Assembly: GCA_001599595.1 (NCBI GenBank)
Contig: BCHH01000007.1
Location: 2,436,719 to 2,500,718 of the forward strand
DNA: 64,000 nt
From: Beverwykella pulmonaria
Lineage: Eukaryota; Ascomycota; Dothideomycetes; Pleosporales; Melanommataceae
Reading direction: 5' to 3'
Shown here: piece by piece, positions 10,305 through 21,343 of the stretch
Numbering within the stretch: position 1 is the stretch's first letter
Layout: the number at the start of each line of letters is the position of its first letter
Program-made: the position numbers and the translations under genes
The notes under the pieces: generated by a model
Seen by the model: the letters and a program-made list of their open reading frames with translations, nothing else
Databases searched by the model: none
Told to the model about the DNA's origin: nothing

Positions 10305-11179
10305 CCGGGGTGAAGGCGCCACTGCTAGCGCGTGTCTACGTCCCTGCAACCCCACACTGCCTAGCCAGAAAGACGCCCATTCTCATTGTCTGGGGCGGCG
10401 CAGATGCGCTGCAGGAGGAGCTTTTCTATATGCAGCCCATGGTGGGGCCTAAGCTAGGCTACGCCGTGTTGACATTCAAAGGCCCTAGCCAGGGGCTAAC
10501 GCTGTGTTGTAACCATGTTACCATGCGGCCAGATTGGGAAAACGTTGTTAGTCCCGTCATCAACTATGTGGAGCAGTACAGTAGTGAGCACGCCAAATTG
10601 CAGTTCAACACGTCCCGCATTGGCGTCACAGGCGCCTGGCATTTTGCCCTGCGCGCCGCAATGGACAAGCAGGTGAAGGCATGTGTGGCGCTGGACCCGT
10701 TGTACAGCTTCTGGGATTTTGCAACAGCCCACGTCAATTCAACCTTCCTGTCGGCATAGGCCAACGGCTGGCTCTCCAACGCCGTTGTTGACGCCATCAT
10801 GCGTTTAATGATGCGCCTCTCCTTTCAGACACGCTGGGAAGTGAGCATCGCGGGCACCTTCTTCGGCCTTGAGTCGCCAGCTCTAATCCTGCAGGAAATG
10901 CAAAAGTACACCTTCAACCTGCCCAACAGCTCGTCGCTGTTAGCCAAAGTGAAGTGACCCGTCCTGGCCTCAGGCGCAGCCCAAAGCCTATACTATACTT
11001 GGATGCAAACCACCACACTCAGCGCGTCTTGGCAGAGCTCGACCAGCTGAAGGAGGAACAACAGGGGGGGAAGCTGCAAGCCAAGGTGGGTGCCATGGGC
11101 CTCGTCAACCACCACACGTTTGCCTCTCTGGACGAGGCTTTGGGCATAAAGCGAGCCGCCCTACACAACATAGCTAGCT
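10305..11179 (+). pseudogene. Decayed alpha/beta-hydrolase (AYG1 / FrsA-like), nucleophile elbow deleted
   Basis: Coding traces are clear: ILIVWGGAD, then a strand ending KGPSQGLTL, RPDWENVV, then RIGVTG directly followed by ALRAA-type helix sequence, and at the end LQAKVGAMGLVNHHTF plus LDEALGIKR. This order matches fungal polyketide-shortening hydrolases of the AYG1 type and related DUF1100/FrsA esterases. Damage: no N-terminal third and no start codon; the GxSxG elbow expected after RIGVTG is missing (the sequence jumps to AWHFALRAA); TAG at 10757-10759; TGA at 10955-10957; and a frame change between about 10960 and 11030. The left boundary coincides with the end of the inverted-repeat element. 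No PKS gene lies nearby. It cannot be functional as a serine hydrolase. Confidence 0.8.
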
Positions 11180-11481
11180 AGTCCATGTGCTACACAGTGT
11201 ACTTGTACATAGCATGACTGCAAAAACTTGCTTCAATGCAGTACGAGCCCGATTTGTAAAGCTACCACAATGACTCTATTTATTAGCGAGGAAGGGAGAT
11301 GATCGCCCTTGCATGCGCCACCAACGCCACCATGCCCGCGGTCCCGCCGACACCACAAGAACGCCTTACGAGGCTTGGCTTGGTGTAGATCAGCCTCACC
11401 TGGCAGCTGAAGACAGCAGGCAGCTACATATATAGTGATTGCAACACCCCAGAATAGAGCGTGTTATCACGGACGAGCAAG
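11180..11481. other. Intergenic, promoter of the STAND gene
   Basis: No gene seen. The last part contains a TACATATATAG segment about 60 nt before the ATG at 11482. Confidence 0.4.
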
Positions 11482-14400
11482 ATGGACCCTTTGTCCATAG
11501 CTGCAAGTATTGCGGGTCTGCTGACTATCACGGGTGCAATCCTCTCTAAAGGTTATACTCACTTATCCCAAGCGAAGAAGAACGAGGGCGACATTGCACA
11601 TTTACTGAACGAAGTCGCATCCTTTGCCGGAATTCTCTTTGGCCTGAAATCTCAGTATACTGCAAGCGAGGAGTCGCAGGCCTCGCATTTACAACTGTTT
11701 GCACAAGACTCAGCGGAAACATGGCAGGACACTTTGCAGATATGCGAAAAGACCTTGACGGAGATAAAGGATCTAGTGGAATCCCTTGCGTCGTCGAATT
11801 CGGTCCGCTTAATGATTAAGGGAGTCTCGATGATCAGTAGAATAGAGAAGCTGTTGCCCCAGATTGAGCGGTACAAGAGCCTTTTCATCTTGTGTTTACA
11901 ACTTCAGAACAAGTCCGTACCCTTTCCCTCTCGAAGTTTCGCCAACTAAGAGTCTGCAGCGTTGATTCAAGGACTACTACTCGACTGACTGTCGAGGTGT
12001 TAGATCTTCTGCATCGTGTTGCTGATAAGCAGGACCTGTTGAGCCAGAAGGCAGAAGCCAGAGAGCAGGGTACGTGCGGCTGCTCTATCATTCATGTTGG
12101 TGGCATCGTGCACTGACGATCGATCGTGGGCTAGCTGAATTGCGCAATAAAATAATAGACTGGCTCGGACCTACAACTGAAGTTGTGCAGGACGATATCG
12201 TAAGAGGTAGAGATCCGCAGTCCTGCCAATGGCTTCTTGGGCGTTCTGAATTCCTTCGGTGGCTTGAGTTAGATGGTTTCACAGGCTTCTGGCTCTGGGG
12301 CATCCGTGAGTTGGCCTCGAATTTCTTTGCGTGCTCGCTGCTAATGGCTGGCTGTGTAGAGGGATCCGGTAAAACTGTCATGGTGTAAGCCTCGTCAAGC
12401 GATTCATTGCATTAGAACTCACTCATCCTCTGAATAGATCTAAAGTCATCGAGACCCTTGAAAGCGGCTTCCTTGAACGGGATGAAATAATGGTATATCA
12501 CTACTGTCAATTTTCGGACAGCGCAGCCTTGTCCTCGGAGAAAGTTATAGGAGCAATTGTTGCTCAGCTTCTAAGCAAGCTATCGGACAGCATCCCTCTT
12601 CCGGTACTGTTGAGCAAACTCTTCAAAAGACACCGATCTCCTTTGTACCCTAGTCTCAAAGAGCTACGAGAGGCTTTCCACGAGCTGTGTCAGCATTCCT
12701 CTCGAGTGTTTGTCATTATTGACGGTCTGGATGAGGTACTCGACAGAGCGGGGATTTTAGAATTTCTCACAGATCTAGAGGTCGTCGGCGGAGTTTTCAA
12801 AGTCTTTGTCGCAAGCAGACCAGAATTTGACCTGGAGACTAACTTTGAGTCATATCTAACTGTACCAATCACTCAGTCAGATGTGCAGCTTGACATGGAG
12901 GCATATGTGCGGCTGCGGCTGCAAAAGCTTCAAATTAGCGATGAAAAGGACATGAACCAAGAGGTCATAACAAACGAACTCGTTGAGAGGGCCCAGGGAA
13001 TGTGAGTCCCTGATTTACATCTGTCTCTTTCAGAAATCTCACTTTTGCCTCAGGTTTCTTTGGGCTGTGTGCCAGATCGACCACCTTTCCCGTATTAGGA
13101 CGGCCATCACCACGGATGTCCTCACTGCACTGCCTCAAGGCCTCGAGAATACCTTTGAGGAAATACTTCTCAAACTGGACGAGCAAGATCAAGCTTTGGC
13201 TCTGAACATCCTTAGAGTCATATCGTTTTCAGAGCGTGCATTGGATGTAGCAGAAGTCATTGAGGCGGTCGCCGTGACACCTGCGACTAGAAACTTACGG
13301 CAACTACGAAGTAACGCACTTCGGCGGCCTAATGATTTGTTTCAGTTATGTGGCAGTCTAATTCGAAAATCTAAGACCACTGGAAAGATCTCTCTATCGC
13401 ATTACTCCGTCAAAGAGTTTCTGTCTCACCCATTCCTGGGCAAGGGCCGTCGAAACCCTTTCTTTCTCCAGAAAATACTTTCACAGAAGTCCCAATTTGA
13501 GACGTGCATTTTGTATCTCAGCTTGGAGGACTTTACTTCGGAGACATTTCGCGAGACGCTTCGGCTTGCGCTGGATCCGCTGTATACCGATTCGGACCTC
13601 CAGGTCATGACTAGTTTTCCGTTCCTGGATTATGCATCCAATTATTGGGCGCCACACTTGAAGCACCTTGGCCCACAAGACTTTGAGGCAATTTGGACAC
13701 TTCTGGAAGGCTTTCTGGATGGCGAACAAGGGAGCTTTGACTCCTGGATTACGATTTCGCAGTACAATCATGGTGTCTACAAGTTCCCTCATGGGACAAA
13801 AGCTATTCATGTTGCTGCTCTACACGGCCTTGAAGTCATGCTAGCTGGCCTCCTAAGGGCTGATTCCGCCTCCCGCACTCAGCAGACCTCGGACGGTCGA
13901 ACACCGCTGCACATCGCTCTTGAGAACCAGCAGGAGGGAATAATCGATCTGCTGCTGCATTCACACATAAAAACGGATCCCATGATCAGGAAATTATTGA
14001 TGATTAAGGATGAAAGAGGGCGGGCGCCTCTGCACACAGCTATCGAGTCGGGTAGCGAAGCCGCAGTTGTACAATTGGTAACGGCTGGAGCAGATGTCAA
14101 CGTCATCCAGGCCGACGGAAGAACGCCAATATCTGTTGCAGTGGAGAATCAATGGGACTTGCTAGCTGAATTTCTATCGCAAATGGCTGACCCGATGCTA
14201 AGTCTCTCTGATGGTCGCTCTCTCCTTCACATAGCGGCTGAATCTGGGAGCTTGGCCTGGACTACGGCCCTGTTAAAATTCCACAAGGACGAGCTCATCA
14301 ATGCCCGAGATGGGAACGACTGGACTCCATTGCATTATGCCATGGATAGAGAACACTTGCACATCGCCCGCGCATTGGTTGAGTCCAGTTGTTTGATCGA

Positions 14401-16219
14401 AGTGTACGACAAAAATGGCTGGACGCCTCTGCATGCTGCGATCCGTCGCCGCAACCTAGAATGCGCCTCTTTGATTCTTAGGAAAGATTGGTCTGGGATC
14501 AGGCCTCGCAGAGCTAATCTGGGGCGGCGGGCCTCGTCGTTTTTAGGTGGGCCATTTGCATCTAGTCAAAGCACCGCAACAATCAGACGAGGAGCAGATG
14601 AACGCGTTTCCAGACAACCAACGCCTTCCCCTTCTCTCACGGGCAAGTATGCGGATGGGCGTCGCCGGAATCGTTCTTATAGATCATACTCTGCAGAATC
14701 TAGTGCTTCCGATCTATCCGATGTCTTCGATTTTCCGAGGCGTCGGAAACATTCACCACTTCACCTCGCGGTGACGGATTCCTACACTGAGGGCGTAGAG
14801 CTTCTTGCACAACATCAGGACAAACTTTCGCGGCTTGGTTCGCATGCGGAAGAGAAATTGAAGTGTCTCAATATAGCAATCGAGTCGGCGAACACCCAAA
14901 TTACCCTTCTGCTGATGAAGATGCTCAGCAAGGGGGAGCTGGAGGGGTCGTTGTTGAAACTGGTGGCGTTGTCCTCGGACCCCATCGAAGAACACTTGAA
15001 GACGATCTTTACGAGTGGCGATATATACGTAACCCACATACTAAAAGCAATTCTATCAAACATGGAGAGCATTATCCCATCAATCATCCGCATCTGGCCG
15101 GATGCCGACGACACGGCCATACACACAGCCATTCGAAAGCATTCTAAGCTTGCAAAGACTTTCATCAAGAATGGTATCGCGTCATCGAAGGTGCTGATGG
15201 AAGAATCCCAAGATCCGCTCTTGCATCGCGTGATCGTGGAACGAGATCTGGACTTTGTTCAGTATCTCATTGAACATGGGGCGAACTTTGAAGTTCGCAA
15301 CGGCGATGGAGAAACACCGCTTCTCGCTCTGGCCGGTTTACAGACCACTGCATTGTGCCAAAGAGAGCAGCAGACATGTCTCGATTTAGCGCAAGCCTTG
15401 GTCCTGCAAGGCGCTGATATCCATGCACTCGACCAGAGATTGCGCGGTCTCTGCCACAAGGCCGCATCAGCAGGCAACAGCAGGTTTCTGGAGTGGACTT
15501 TACAAACCCTAAAATCAGATCCCGGTTCCCGAGACAATTTTTCGCGAACGCCATTACTTCTAGCTGTAGAAAGAGGATTGACTGAGATAGTTCACCTACT
15601 GCTCAAGCACCTCGTGACTGTGGAAGAGGATGATAGCGCGGGCTGCGCACGCATAGTAGACGCTATGGAGTATGCCAACATGCGCAGTGCACCCTTGCTA
15701 CGGGCCATGTTGAAAAGACCGGAAAGAAAGGTTGTTATTGCAACGGCTCTGGTCGAAGCCGATGAGAAAGCTTTTCAAAAGCTTAGCCCGGCCCGTCAGA
15801 CAGACCTAACTAGCCTGCGAACGGCTTTCTACATTGAGGCGCTCACATGGGCTATCGACTGTAACTTCTCTGACGGCTTTATCTTCCTATTACCCAAGAT
15901 CCCAAAAGCTGCACTATCGTCCCACAGCAACCTTGACGGAGATACCATCTACCACGTAGCCGCTGCATCAACTAGTAATGAGTATCTCAAAACTCTTTTA
16001 CAGACATTAGCCAGCAAGGAAGACTTTGGCGGTAAGGCTTTCAACTCTCTTAACGTTAAGAAACAAACACCTTTGGATATCGTTATTGAGTGTGGCTCAG
16101 AAGAGAAGATTGCTCTTCTGCTGCTCCATGGTGTCAAGCCGACCGAAGCCCAGCTTTTGAAGGCGAAGGAAAAGGGAATCGCATCCTTGGCAGTTAGTTC
16201 GCTAAGGTTTCCTGTATAA
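11482..16219 (+). CDS. NACHT-ankyrin STAND protein (fungal NOD-like receptor)
   Basis: Exons about 11482-12069, 12135-12305, 12360-12384, 12438-13001 and 13054-16219; roughly 1,500 aa. The N-terminus MDPLSIAASIAGLLTI is the standard start of fungal STAND effector-like domains. After REQ the second exon gives WLGPTTEVV and a conserved FLRWLELDGFTGFWLWGI block, then Walker A GIQGSGKT is assembled across two introns. Walker B-like VFVIIDGLDEV and VFVASRPE follow, then the NACHT helical region (MFLWAVCQID, ALPQGLENTF). From about residue 750 there are many ankyrin repeats (DGRTPLHIALEN, GRAPLHTAIESG, GWTPLHAAIRRR and others), degenerating towards the end. Such proteins are signal-sensing ATPases in fungal non-self recognition and programmed cell death. 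Anomaly: within exon 1, near 11900-11945, the frame must change; either a 38-nt GTCCGT...CTAAG intron or a one-base frameshift explains it. Confidence 0.8.
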
Positions 16220-16595
16220 GTGTGCAAGGTGTAGGTAATCGTCCATGAAGCCTTACAAGGGCTTGTTCCTGTCTTATTTGCGAATTTATCTGCCGATCAG
16301 TGTAATTGTTAACAGCTCTGTTACGGTTATATCACGTGCATTACTATATCACGTGCCATTGTACTAGCTATATATAGGGGTCTTCTAGCCCAACCTTCTC
16401 TGATACACAGAGAGCTCAATTCACCTCATTTTAACTCCGATAAGCTCTCATTTTTGAAGGACCTGCTTACCCGGGAGATCAGTTAACTGTATTTTAATGG
16501 GGACTAGGGCCTCCGTAGCCATCTTCCTGATTGGAAATAGTTCTCCTGTTTAACAGGATTATTTGAAACGTGACCTGCGGGTTGTGGGCGGACGG
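16220..16595. other. 3' flank of the STAND gene
   Basis: No gene seen. It contains two close direct copies of TATATCACGTGC (about 16328-16355), i.e. E-box-like CACGTG sites, whose role is unknown. Confidence 0.4.
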
Positions 16596-16712
16596 CCGAA
16601 GTGTGGGTGATGGAGACGAGAAAGAGGGTGCTTGGAGATGAACATCCAGCTACGCTGACGGCCATGAGCAACGTCACGTTCATACTCAAATCCCAAAGCT
16701 GTAAAAATGAGG
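16596..16712 (+). pseudogene. TPR (kinesin-light-chain-like) fragment
   Basis: In one frame the sequence reads a single TPR unit: EVWVMETRKRVLGDEHP followed by ATLTAMSNVTFILKSQ. This is the very conserved repeat of fungal NB-ARC/Pfs-TPR and kinesin-light-chain-like proteins (consensus METRKRVLGxEHPDTLTSM). Neither flank continues the repeat, so this is an isolated gene fragment. It lies just after a STAND gene, and TPR arrays are themselves STAND sensor domains, so it may derive from a lost neighbour of that class. Confidence 0.7.
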
Positions 16713-16844
16713 TCATCTTACTAATAAAACCATGCGTTTAGCTACGGAGACAGATCCTTGGCCATTATCGTCCATGCACAGAGTCTTCACTGCAGACATT
16801 GAATGAGTGGCTGATGGACGGCCGACCCGCTCTGACCACAGGTG

Positions 16845-17665
16845 TAAGGTGTGATGACGAGCACGGTCTTTACTATCGTGGATGCTGAAGGCAAATGAAA
16901 GGATAAGTAGGCTCTATTTCAAGTACACTAGGATAGAGCGAGAAGAGGTTCTCAGGGAGAACGATCCTATATACAGAAGGGTATGGTCCGGGCGCAGCCC
17001 GACCGAGCATGTCCTGACAGTGGGACCCCCTGCCACCGTCGTCTCTGACACGTGTTCATGTGATGTGTGGTCGAGCTGGCGAGAAGCACCGTCATATAAG
17101 GAGACTGTAGGCAGGAGATCGAAATGTGGGTATAGAGTGTATTCAAGACGAATCCTTGAGGAGTACTCAGGAGTCGGAAGGTAGCTATATATAGATTGAC
17201 ACGTGACTGAAGATCACGTGGTCTGAAACCTGGCCAAAGGCTGCCTGAGGATGGCCCGGAGGGGAAGGTTGCTTGTGACAGAGCCCCCCTTTCTTAAGGG
17301 TTGTCCTAATCCTCTAATACAGGAAAGATTTAGGGAACCTACTAGACTTCCTTTGTGCCACGCTGGACAAGCGTTATGTGACGGTGCTGCTCGGCAGCTT
17401 GACCACACATCACATGAACACGAGTCAGATGCGGCGGTGGCGCACCTTCAGCTCCACCACGTCGGACCACATGCGCGCGCCACGCCATGCCACACTGTTA
17501 GGACATGCTCGGTCGGGCCGCGCCCGGACCCTTCTGTATATAGGATCGTTCTCCCTGAGAACCTTTTCTCGCTCTATCTTAGTGTACTTGAAATAGGGCC
17601 AACTTATCCCTTCATTTGCCTTGCGCATCCACGATGGTGAAGACCGAGCCCGTCATCACACGTTA
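16845..17665. mobile_element. Foldback element with long inverted arms, about 0.8 kb
   Basis: The two halves are inverted copies: left about 16845-17100, right about 17375-17665. Both ends read TAA(G/C)GTGTGATGACG inward. The inner parts share GTTCATGTGATGTGTGGTC and AGCACCGTCA. Arms differ by substitutions and small indels (for example an extra TATG near 16982). No transposase is encoded. It resembles a MITE or foldback element. Confidence 0.75.
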
Positions 17666-17954
17666 GCCATTTCCTTTCTATGCCTTAAGGTAGATTAAAC
17701 TCTAAAAAACTCTTTTTAGGAAATTTATATTAGGAGAAATACACCTAAAGCGCCTGGCAATAGAGCTGCAGGATCTCTATCCTAACACCTTTTGCTTTTA
17801 ACAAACAAACTACAGGTGTCATGAGATTGTATCTATAGTTTTCCAATATTCAATTGAGTCTTTATCCTCTGCTACAGATGCAATCTCAGGTGCGATGGAT
17901 TATTGTAAGCTGGAGGGTGGAGGAAAGAGGTGTCAAGATGTGTATTGTATGTGA

Positions 17955-18060
17955 TGTATGTACAGCTGATATATATATGACGGACTGATTAGTCAGTGGC
18001 ATATCCACGTGACATTATGGTGTCCTCGGCTTACAATTATCATACAAGACGTTGCGTAAG
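17955..18060. repeat. LTR-like repeat fragment (reverse orientation)
   Basis: Carries TATATATGACGGACTGATTA followed by a CACGTG and a GGTGTCCTCGGCTTACA segment, the reverse complement of the first about 90 nt of the repeat at 5202, with scattered differences. Confidence 0.65.
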
Positions 18061-18600
18061 GAGCTCGACCAGAGGTCCTTTGCGTTTAAATAAATACTTA
18101 GCATAATTTGTGCGTCAGGGGTTTAGTTCATGCGCGGGCTGAGCCCAGTTGGGGCTTGGTTAAGCATTTCAGGTTAGGTCGGCTAGTTGCCGAGCTTGTT
18201 GTTCAGAGAGTGTTGTGAGTAGCAGTACTGTGCCAACGGTCGTCACCGTCAGTGTACTGTGAGTCTCCTTACAAGGGGTGTGGGAAGGGAAGAGGTATAG
18301 AAAGTTAACAACTTTAACAAAGCTAAGCTTATTTAGCACTAGTCACTTGTCTCCGGGGGCAGCACAGGATCTTGTCCCTGGGGGCAACACAAGATCTTGT
18401 CCCCAGGGGTAACACAGGATCTTGTCCCCAGGGACAGCACGGGATCTTGCCTTTGTTAACCAGATTCTTGTGTCACGAGTAGAGGCGGAAGTCAACTGTC
18501 TGATGGAAAGTGTGTATAAAGAGTGAGAAAGCCGTGAAGAGCTGACTGCTCGCACGACGACTATATATACCCATGAAGGGTGAGCTAGCTAGAATAGGAC
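18061..18600. other. Intergenic with minisatellite; promoter of the DUF6594 gene
   Basis: Apart from the minisatellite I see no structure. CTATATATACC lies about 40 nt before the ATG at 18601 and is a plausible TATA box. Confidence 0.4.
18349..18448. repeat. 25-bp minisatellite, four copies
   Basis: Four head-to-tail 25-bp units, each ending GGATCTT or AGATCTT and beginning GTC(T/C)CC; units differ at 2-5 positions. The minus-strand frame through it is open but has no other coding sign. Confidence 0.85.
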
Positions 18601-18939
18601 ATGACTCCCAACTCCAACATCTTGGTCTACTCCGAAGGTGCAATCGCGAGAACCGCAAGAGCTTTGTTCATCGGCGTTTCCTCTTACATTCTCATAATTA
18701 GCATCGCAGTGCTCGGGCGCATACAGGACTACTTCCCTCGTATGCTTGCGGCGAGTGCCTTCGTCTTAGTATTTTCGGTTATCCTTTCTTCGACGAGGGC
18801 AAAAACGGCCGAAGTCGTCATGGCGGTCGCAGCGTACGTTTCCCGATTTGTTTCGACCGGATAGTATTTGTATTTAACATAACATAGGTACTCTGCGATT
18901 TTGGTTGTGTTCTTAGACAAGAAGAAAGAATCGGAATAA
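18601..18939 (+). CDS. Short DUF6594-type membrane protein (C-terminal region only)
   Basis: Two exons, 18601-18833 and 18888-18939, with a 54-nt GTACGT...CATAG intron; 94 aa. Splicing restores the end of the DUF6594 domain: two hydrophobic helices (LFIGVSSYILIISIAVL and ASAFVLVFSVIL), then the family hallmark AVAAYSAILVVFL split by the intron. DUF6594 proteins are usually 250 aa or more, with a long cytosolic N-terminal part that is absent here. This is therefore either a truncated copy or a relic with a secondary start. Function of the family is unknown. Confidence 0.65.
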
Positions 18940-19473
18940 AGAAACAAAGTTAGTGAGTTGGTCCAGCGTGGCAGGAAGAAATATCTATTTAGATGAACTC
19001 AGAGATGAAAGTTCAGTCCTCACACCTGTTGGAAGCAATTACAAAGAGTAGTCAGACCTATATAGCAATTTTCCCTTATCGAGTGAGGACGGTCATGGTT
19101 AAAGGGAGCCGACGATGCGGATCGGACCAGGTTCTCAGTACCATACAAGTTAGAACGCTGTTTGTACACAAAATTTGACACACCAATGAGAAGGAGTGCT
19201 GATGCGTTTGCTGCGGCATGGTTATGGCAGTCTAAATCCGTTGCTCTAGCTTGACACACATCGGAGAAAACCGTTAAAGCCGGCCGAGTTCGCGCAATCC
19301 TCTTTTAACACCGACCTATCACGACAGCGCTTGAGCTACTTGTATCTCGTCGGTTTAGTCTATGTATGTTTTCATATCTGCTCTTCCTTTCGCCATCTCT
19401 AACGCTCACTTTTCGTTTAATTTCCTTCGTTACTCTTCTGGGATAGATCTCGTCTCTTTCATCAATATTAAGC
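18940..19473. other. Intergenic region, no gene seen
   Basis: Contains the promoter of the isochorismatase-like gene. The cluster motif CCCCACATNCCGA is not present here. Confidence 0.4.
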
Positions 19474-20115
19474 ATGTCAACAACGGCAGTGGAGGCATAT
19501 CTAACAGCCGACATATCCTCGCCTGATTACTATGGACCGTCTCAAACCGCCCTTCTTCTCCTGGACTTTCATGCAATGTTCGTCGAAAGGGCCGCCAACA
19601 TATGCGGACCCACAGCTCTCCATGTTGCCGCCAAAACGAGGAATTGGGCATTGTCACGAGGCATTCAAGTCATCCATTGTCTCATAGATCTCGACGCCAC
19701 ACCATTTCTGACATGCAAGAATGCCGACAGATTTGCAGGCATAGTTTCCACCATGAAGTCGAATGGCGGGCATGAACCACCCGAGTTGCTACAAGACGAC
19801 GCTAACGACGTCACGTTCACGAGGAAACCCGGTCACATCTCCGCCCTGAAGTCGCCTGGCCTCGAGGAGTTTTTGCAGAAGAAAGGAATCAAGTCGCTCT
19901 TGCTTGCGGGCCTGAGCACGTCCGGATGTGTTCTAAGAACTGCATTTGCCGCTGGCGATGCCGAATACGTCGTGTCTGTTATCTCAGATGGCTGTGCCGA
20001 CTCGAAGGAAGGCGTACATGACATGTTGATTAAGAATGTGCTCAATTTGAGAGGATATGTCACCACTGGGGACGAACTTCTGGAACGGTTTTCAGATGCG
20101 AAGGGTGCGGAATGA
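19474..20115 (+). CDS. Isochorismatase-family cysteine hydrolase
   Basis: Single exon, 213 aa. The alpha/beta/alpha hydrolase has its full catalytic set: Asp31 in ALLLLDFH, a lysine in FTRKPGH near residue 118, and the nucleophile cysteine in GLSTSGCVLRTA near residue 152. The family hydrolyses amides or vinyl ethers (isochorismate, nicotinamide, N-carbamoyl compounds); nothing here fixes the substrate. The length is normal and there is no signal peptide, so it is probably cytosolic. It lies 1.2 kb from the end of the cluster P450 but lacks the shared promoter motif, so I place it outside the regulon. Confidence 0.9.
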   Translation: MSTTAVEAYLTADISSPDYYGPSQTALLLLDFHAMFVERAANICGPTALHVAAKTRNWALSRGIQVIHCLIDLDATPFLTCKNADRFAGIVSTMKSNGGHEPPELLQDDANDVTFTRKPGHISALKSPGLEEFLQKKGIKSLLLAGLSTSGCVLRTAFAAGDAEYVVSVISDGCADSKEGVHDMLIKNVLNLRGYVTTGDELLERFSDAKGAE

Positions 20116-21343
20116 AGCTGGTTAGTAGTTAGGAATTCCAAGAAACTCCCCTCTTCGTGGGTTCACTGTGCTTTCTCTATCGAGCATCGTCGTATAATCT
20201 AGAACGTGATGTTGATGATAATGACTGGCTGGCGCTTCGTCGAAGGCGCGATTGCCATTTCCTCTCTTACATTGATGTGTCTGTCGTCCGTCACCCCTTG
20301 AGGCTCTTCATCTGTTTATTGGTCGTCCCCGTCGTCATCCCCGTCCTCAGTGTCTCCTCCATTGTCCCCTTCTTCGACATCATCTCCCTCTTCCTCCAGC
20401 CAAGGGAGGTAAATATTTCTGGATCAATGATGAGCGCCTTCCGATTGATTGATCCTCTCTTCCGTAATATCTGGACCTATCCACCATTGTGTTGTGGAAA
20501 TACTCCTCCGCAGAACTATTGCAGTCTAAGTTACGGTCACAGCATCCCTCATCGCATAGCCCTTTTGGATCAAATCGGCCTACTCTATCAACGGCAAGAC
20601 GGCGCACTCTTGATTGTCTGTGCCGTCCATTGACACCCATCCCAGTATCCGAAGCGCTCACTATCTAAATCGTTTATATAGTTGATAGTCCCGGACTCGT
20701 CCTTTACCGAGTCAGTGGCTAGTCCGAAGGTAGTCATTTCAATCCTGGCGATAAAAGGTAGAATCCAGCTACGTTGCAAGTTTGCTCCAAAAACTTAGCC
20801 TCAATGTAATCTCTACCTATTAATGTGGAGAGCTACAGAGCTTCGGCATCATGATCCCGCTCGAACGCGTACACAAGCGCCTTGGGAGCTAGGATGGTGG
20901 TTTCATCTGAGAGTCAAGGGCCTCATTCCGGCTTGAAGGACGTGTTCCAAACAGTTTGGAAAGAATGGTGTTGATCCTGGAAACGACTTGTCTTTTCAAT
21001 GCACGGAAGAGTTCTCGAATAAGTCATGGGTCGTCTTGGAACACCTAGGAACTGGGCTTCTTCGTCCCTGATCTGAGACTCACATAGGCAAACCGACGAA
21101 TCGCTGTTGGTAGACTAACACTGAGGGCGATTAGTTGATAAAAGATTTGATGCCCACGTAGTCAGCCGAGCGCGTTGTTTTGCATGCATACTTTCTTGTC
21201 TACTTGCAGTTAGCTATAAATACATTTACAATAACTTATTCTTGAGTTGCGTACAACCTCCTCTGGTCTCCTTCACAATTTGTGGTGATCTTGAAAGACT
21301 CATCATCACCAAAAATCTTTTGTAACGCAAGCTGTCCCTCAGA
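20116..21343. other. Intergenic; weak minus-strand coding trace
   Basis: On the minus strand about 20320-20760 some frames look faintly coding, including one ending in a run of Glu/Asp (EEEGDDVEEGDNGGDTEDGD). The frames do not join without stops and no domain is recognisable. It may be a decayed gene, otherwise nothing. Confidence 0.3.

Noticed and set aside
18349..18448. CRISPR-like array
   Set aside because: The 25-bp units are directly adjacent with no spacers, and the genome is fungal; it is a minisatellite.
19474..20115. Inclusion of the isochorismatase-like gene in the catabolic cluster
   Set aside because: Its upstream region lacks the cluster motif and 1.2 kb of non-coding DNA separates it from the P450.
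20320..20760. Possible minus-strand gene ending in an acidic tail
   Set aside because: The pieces lie in different frames without plausible introns and match no family I can name; kept only as a note.
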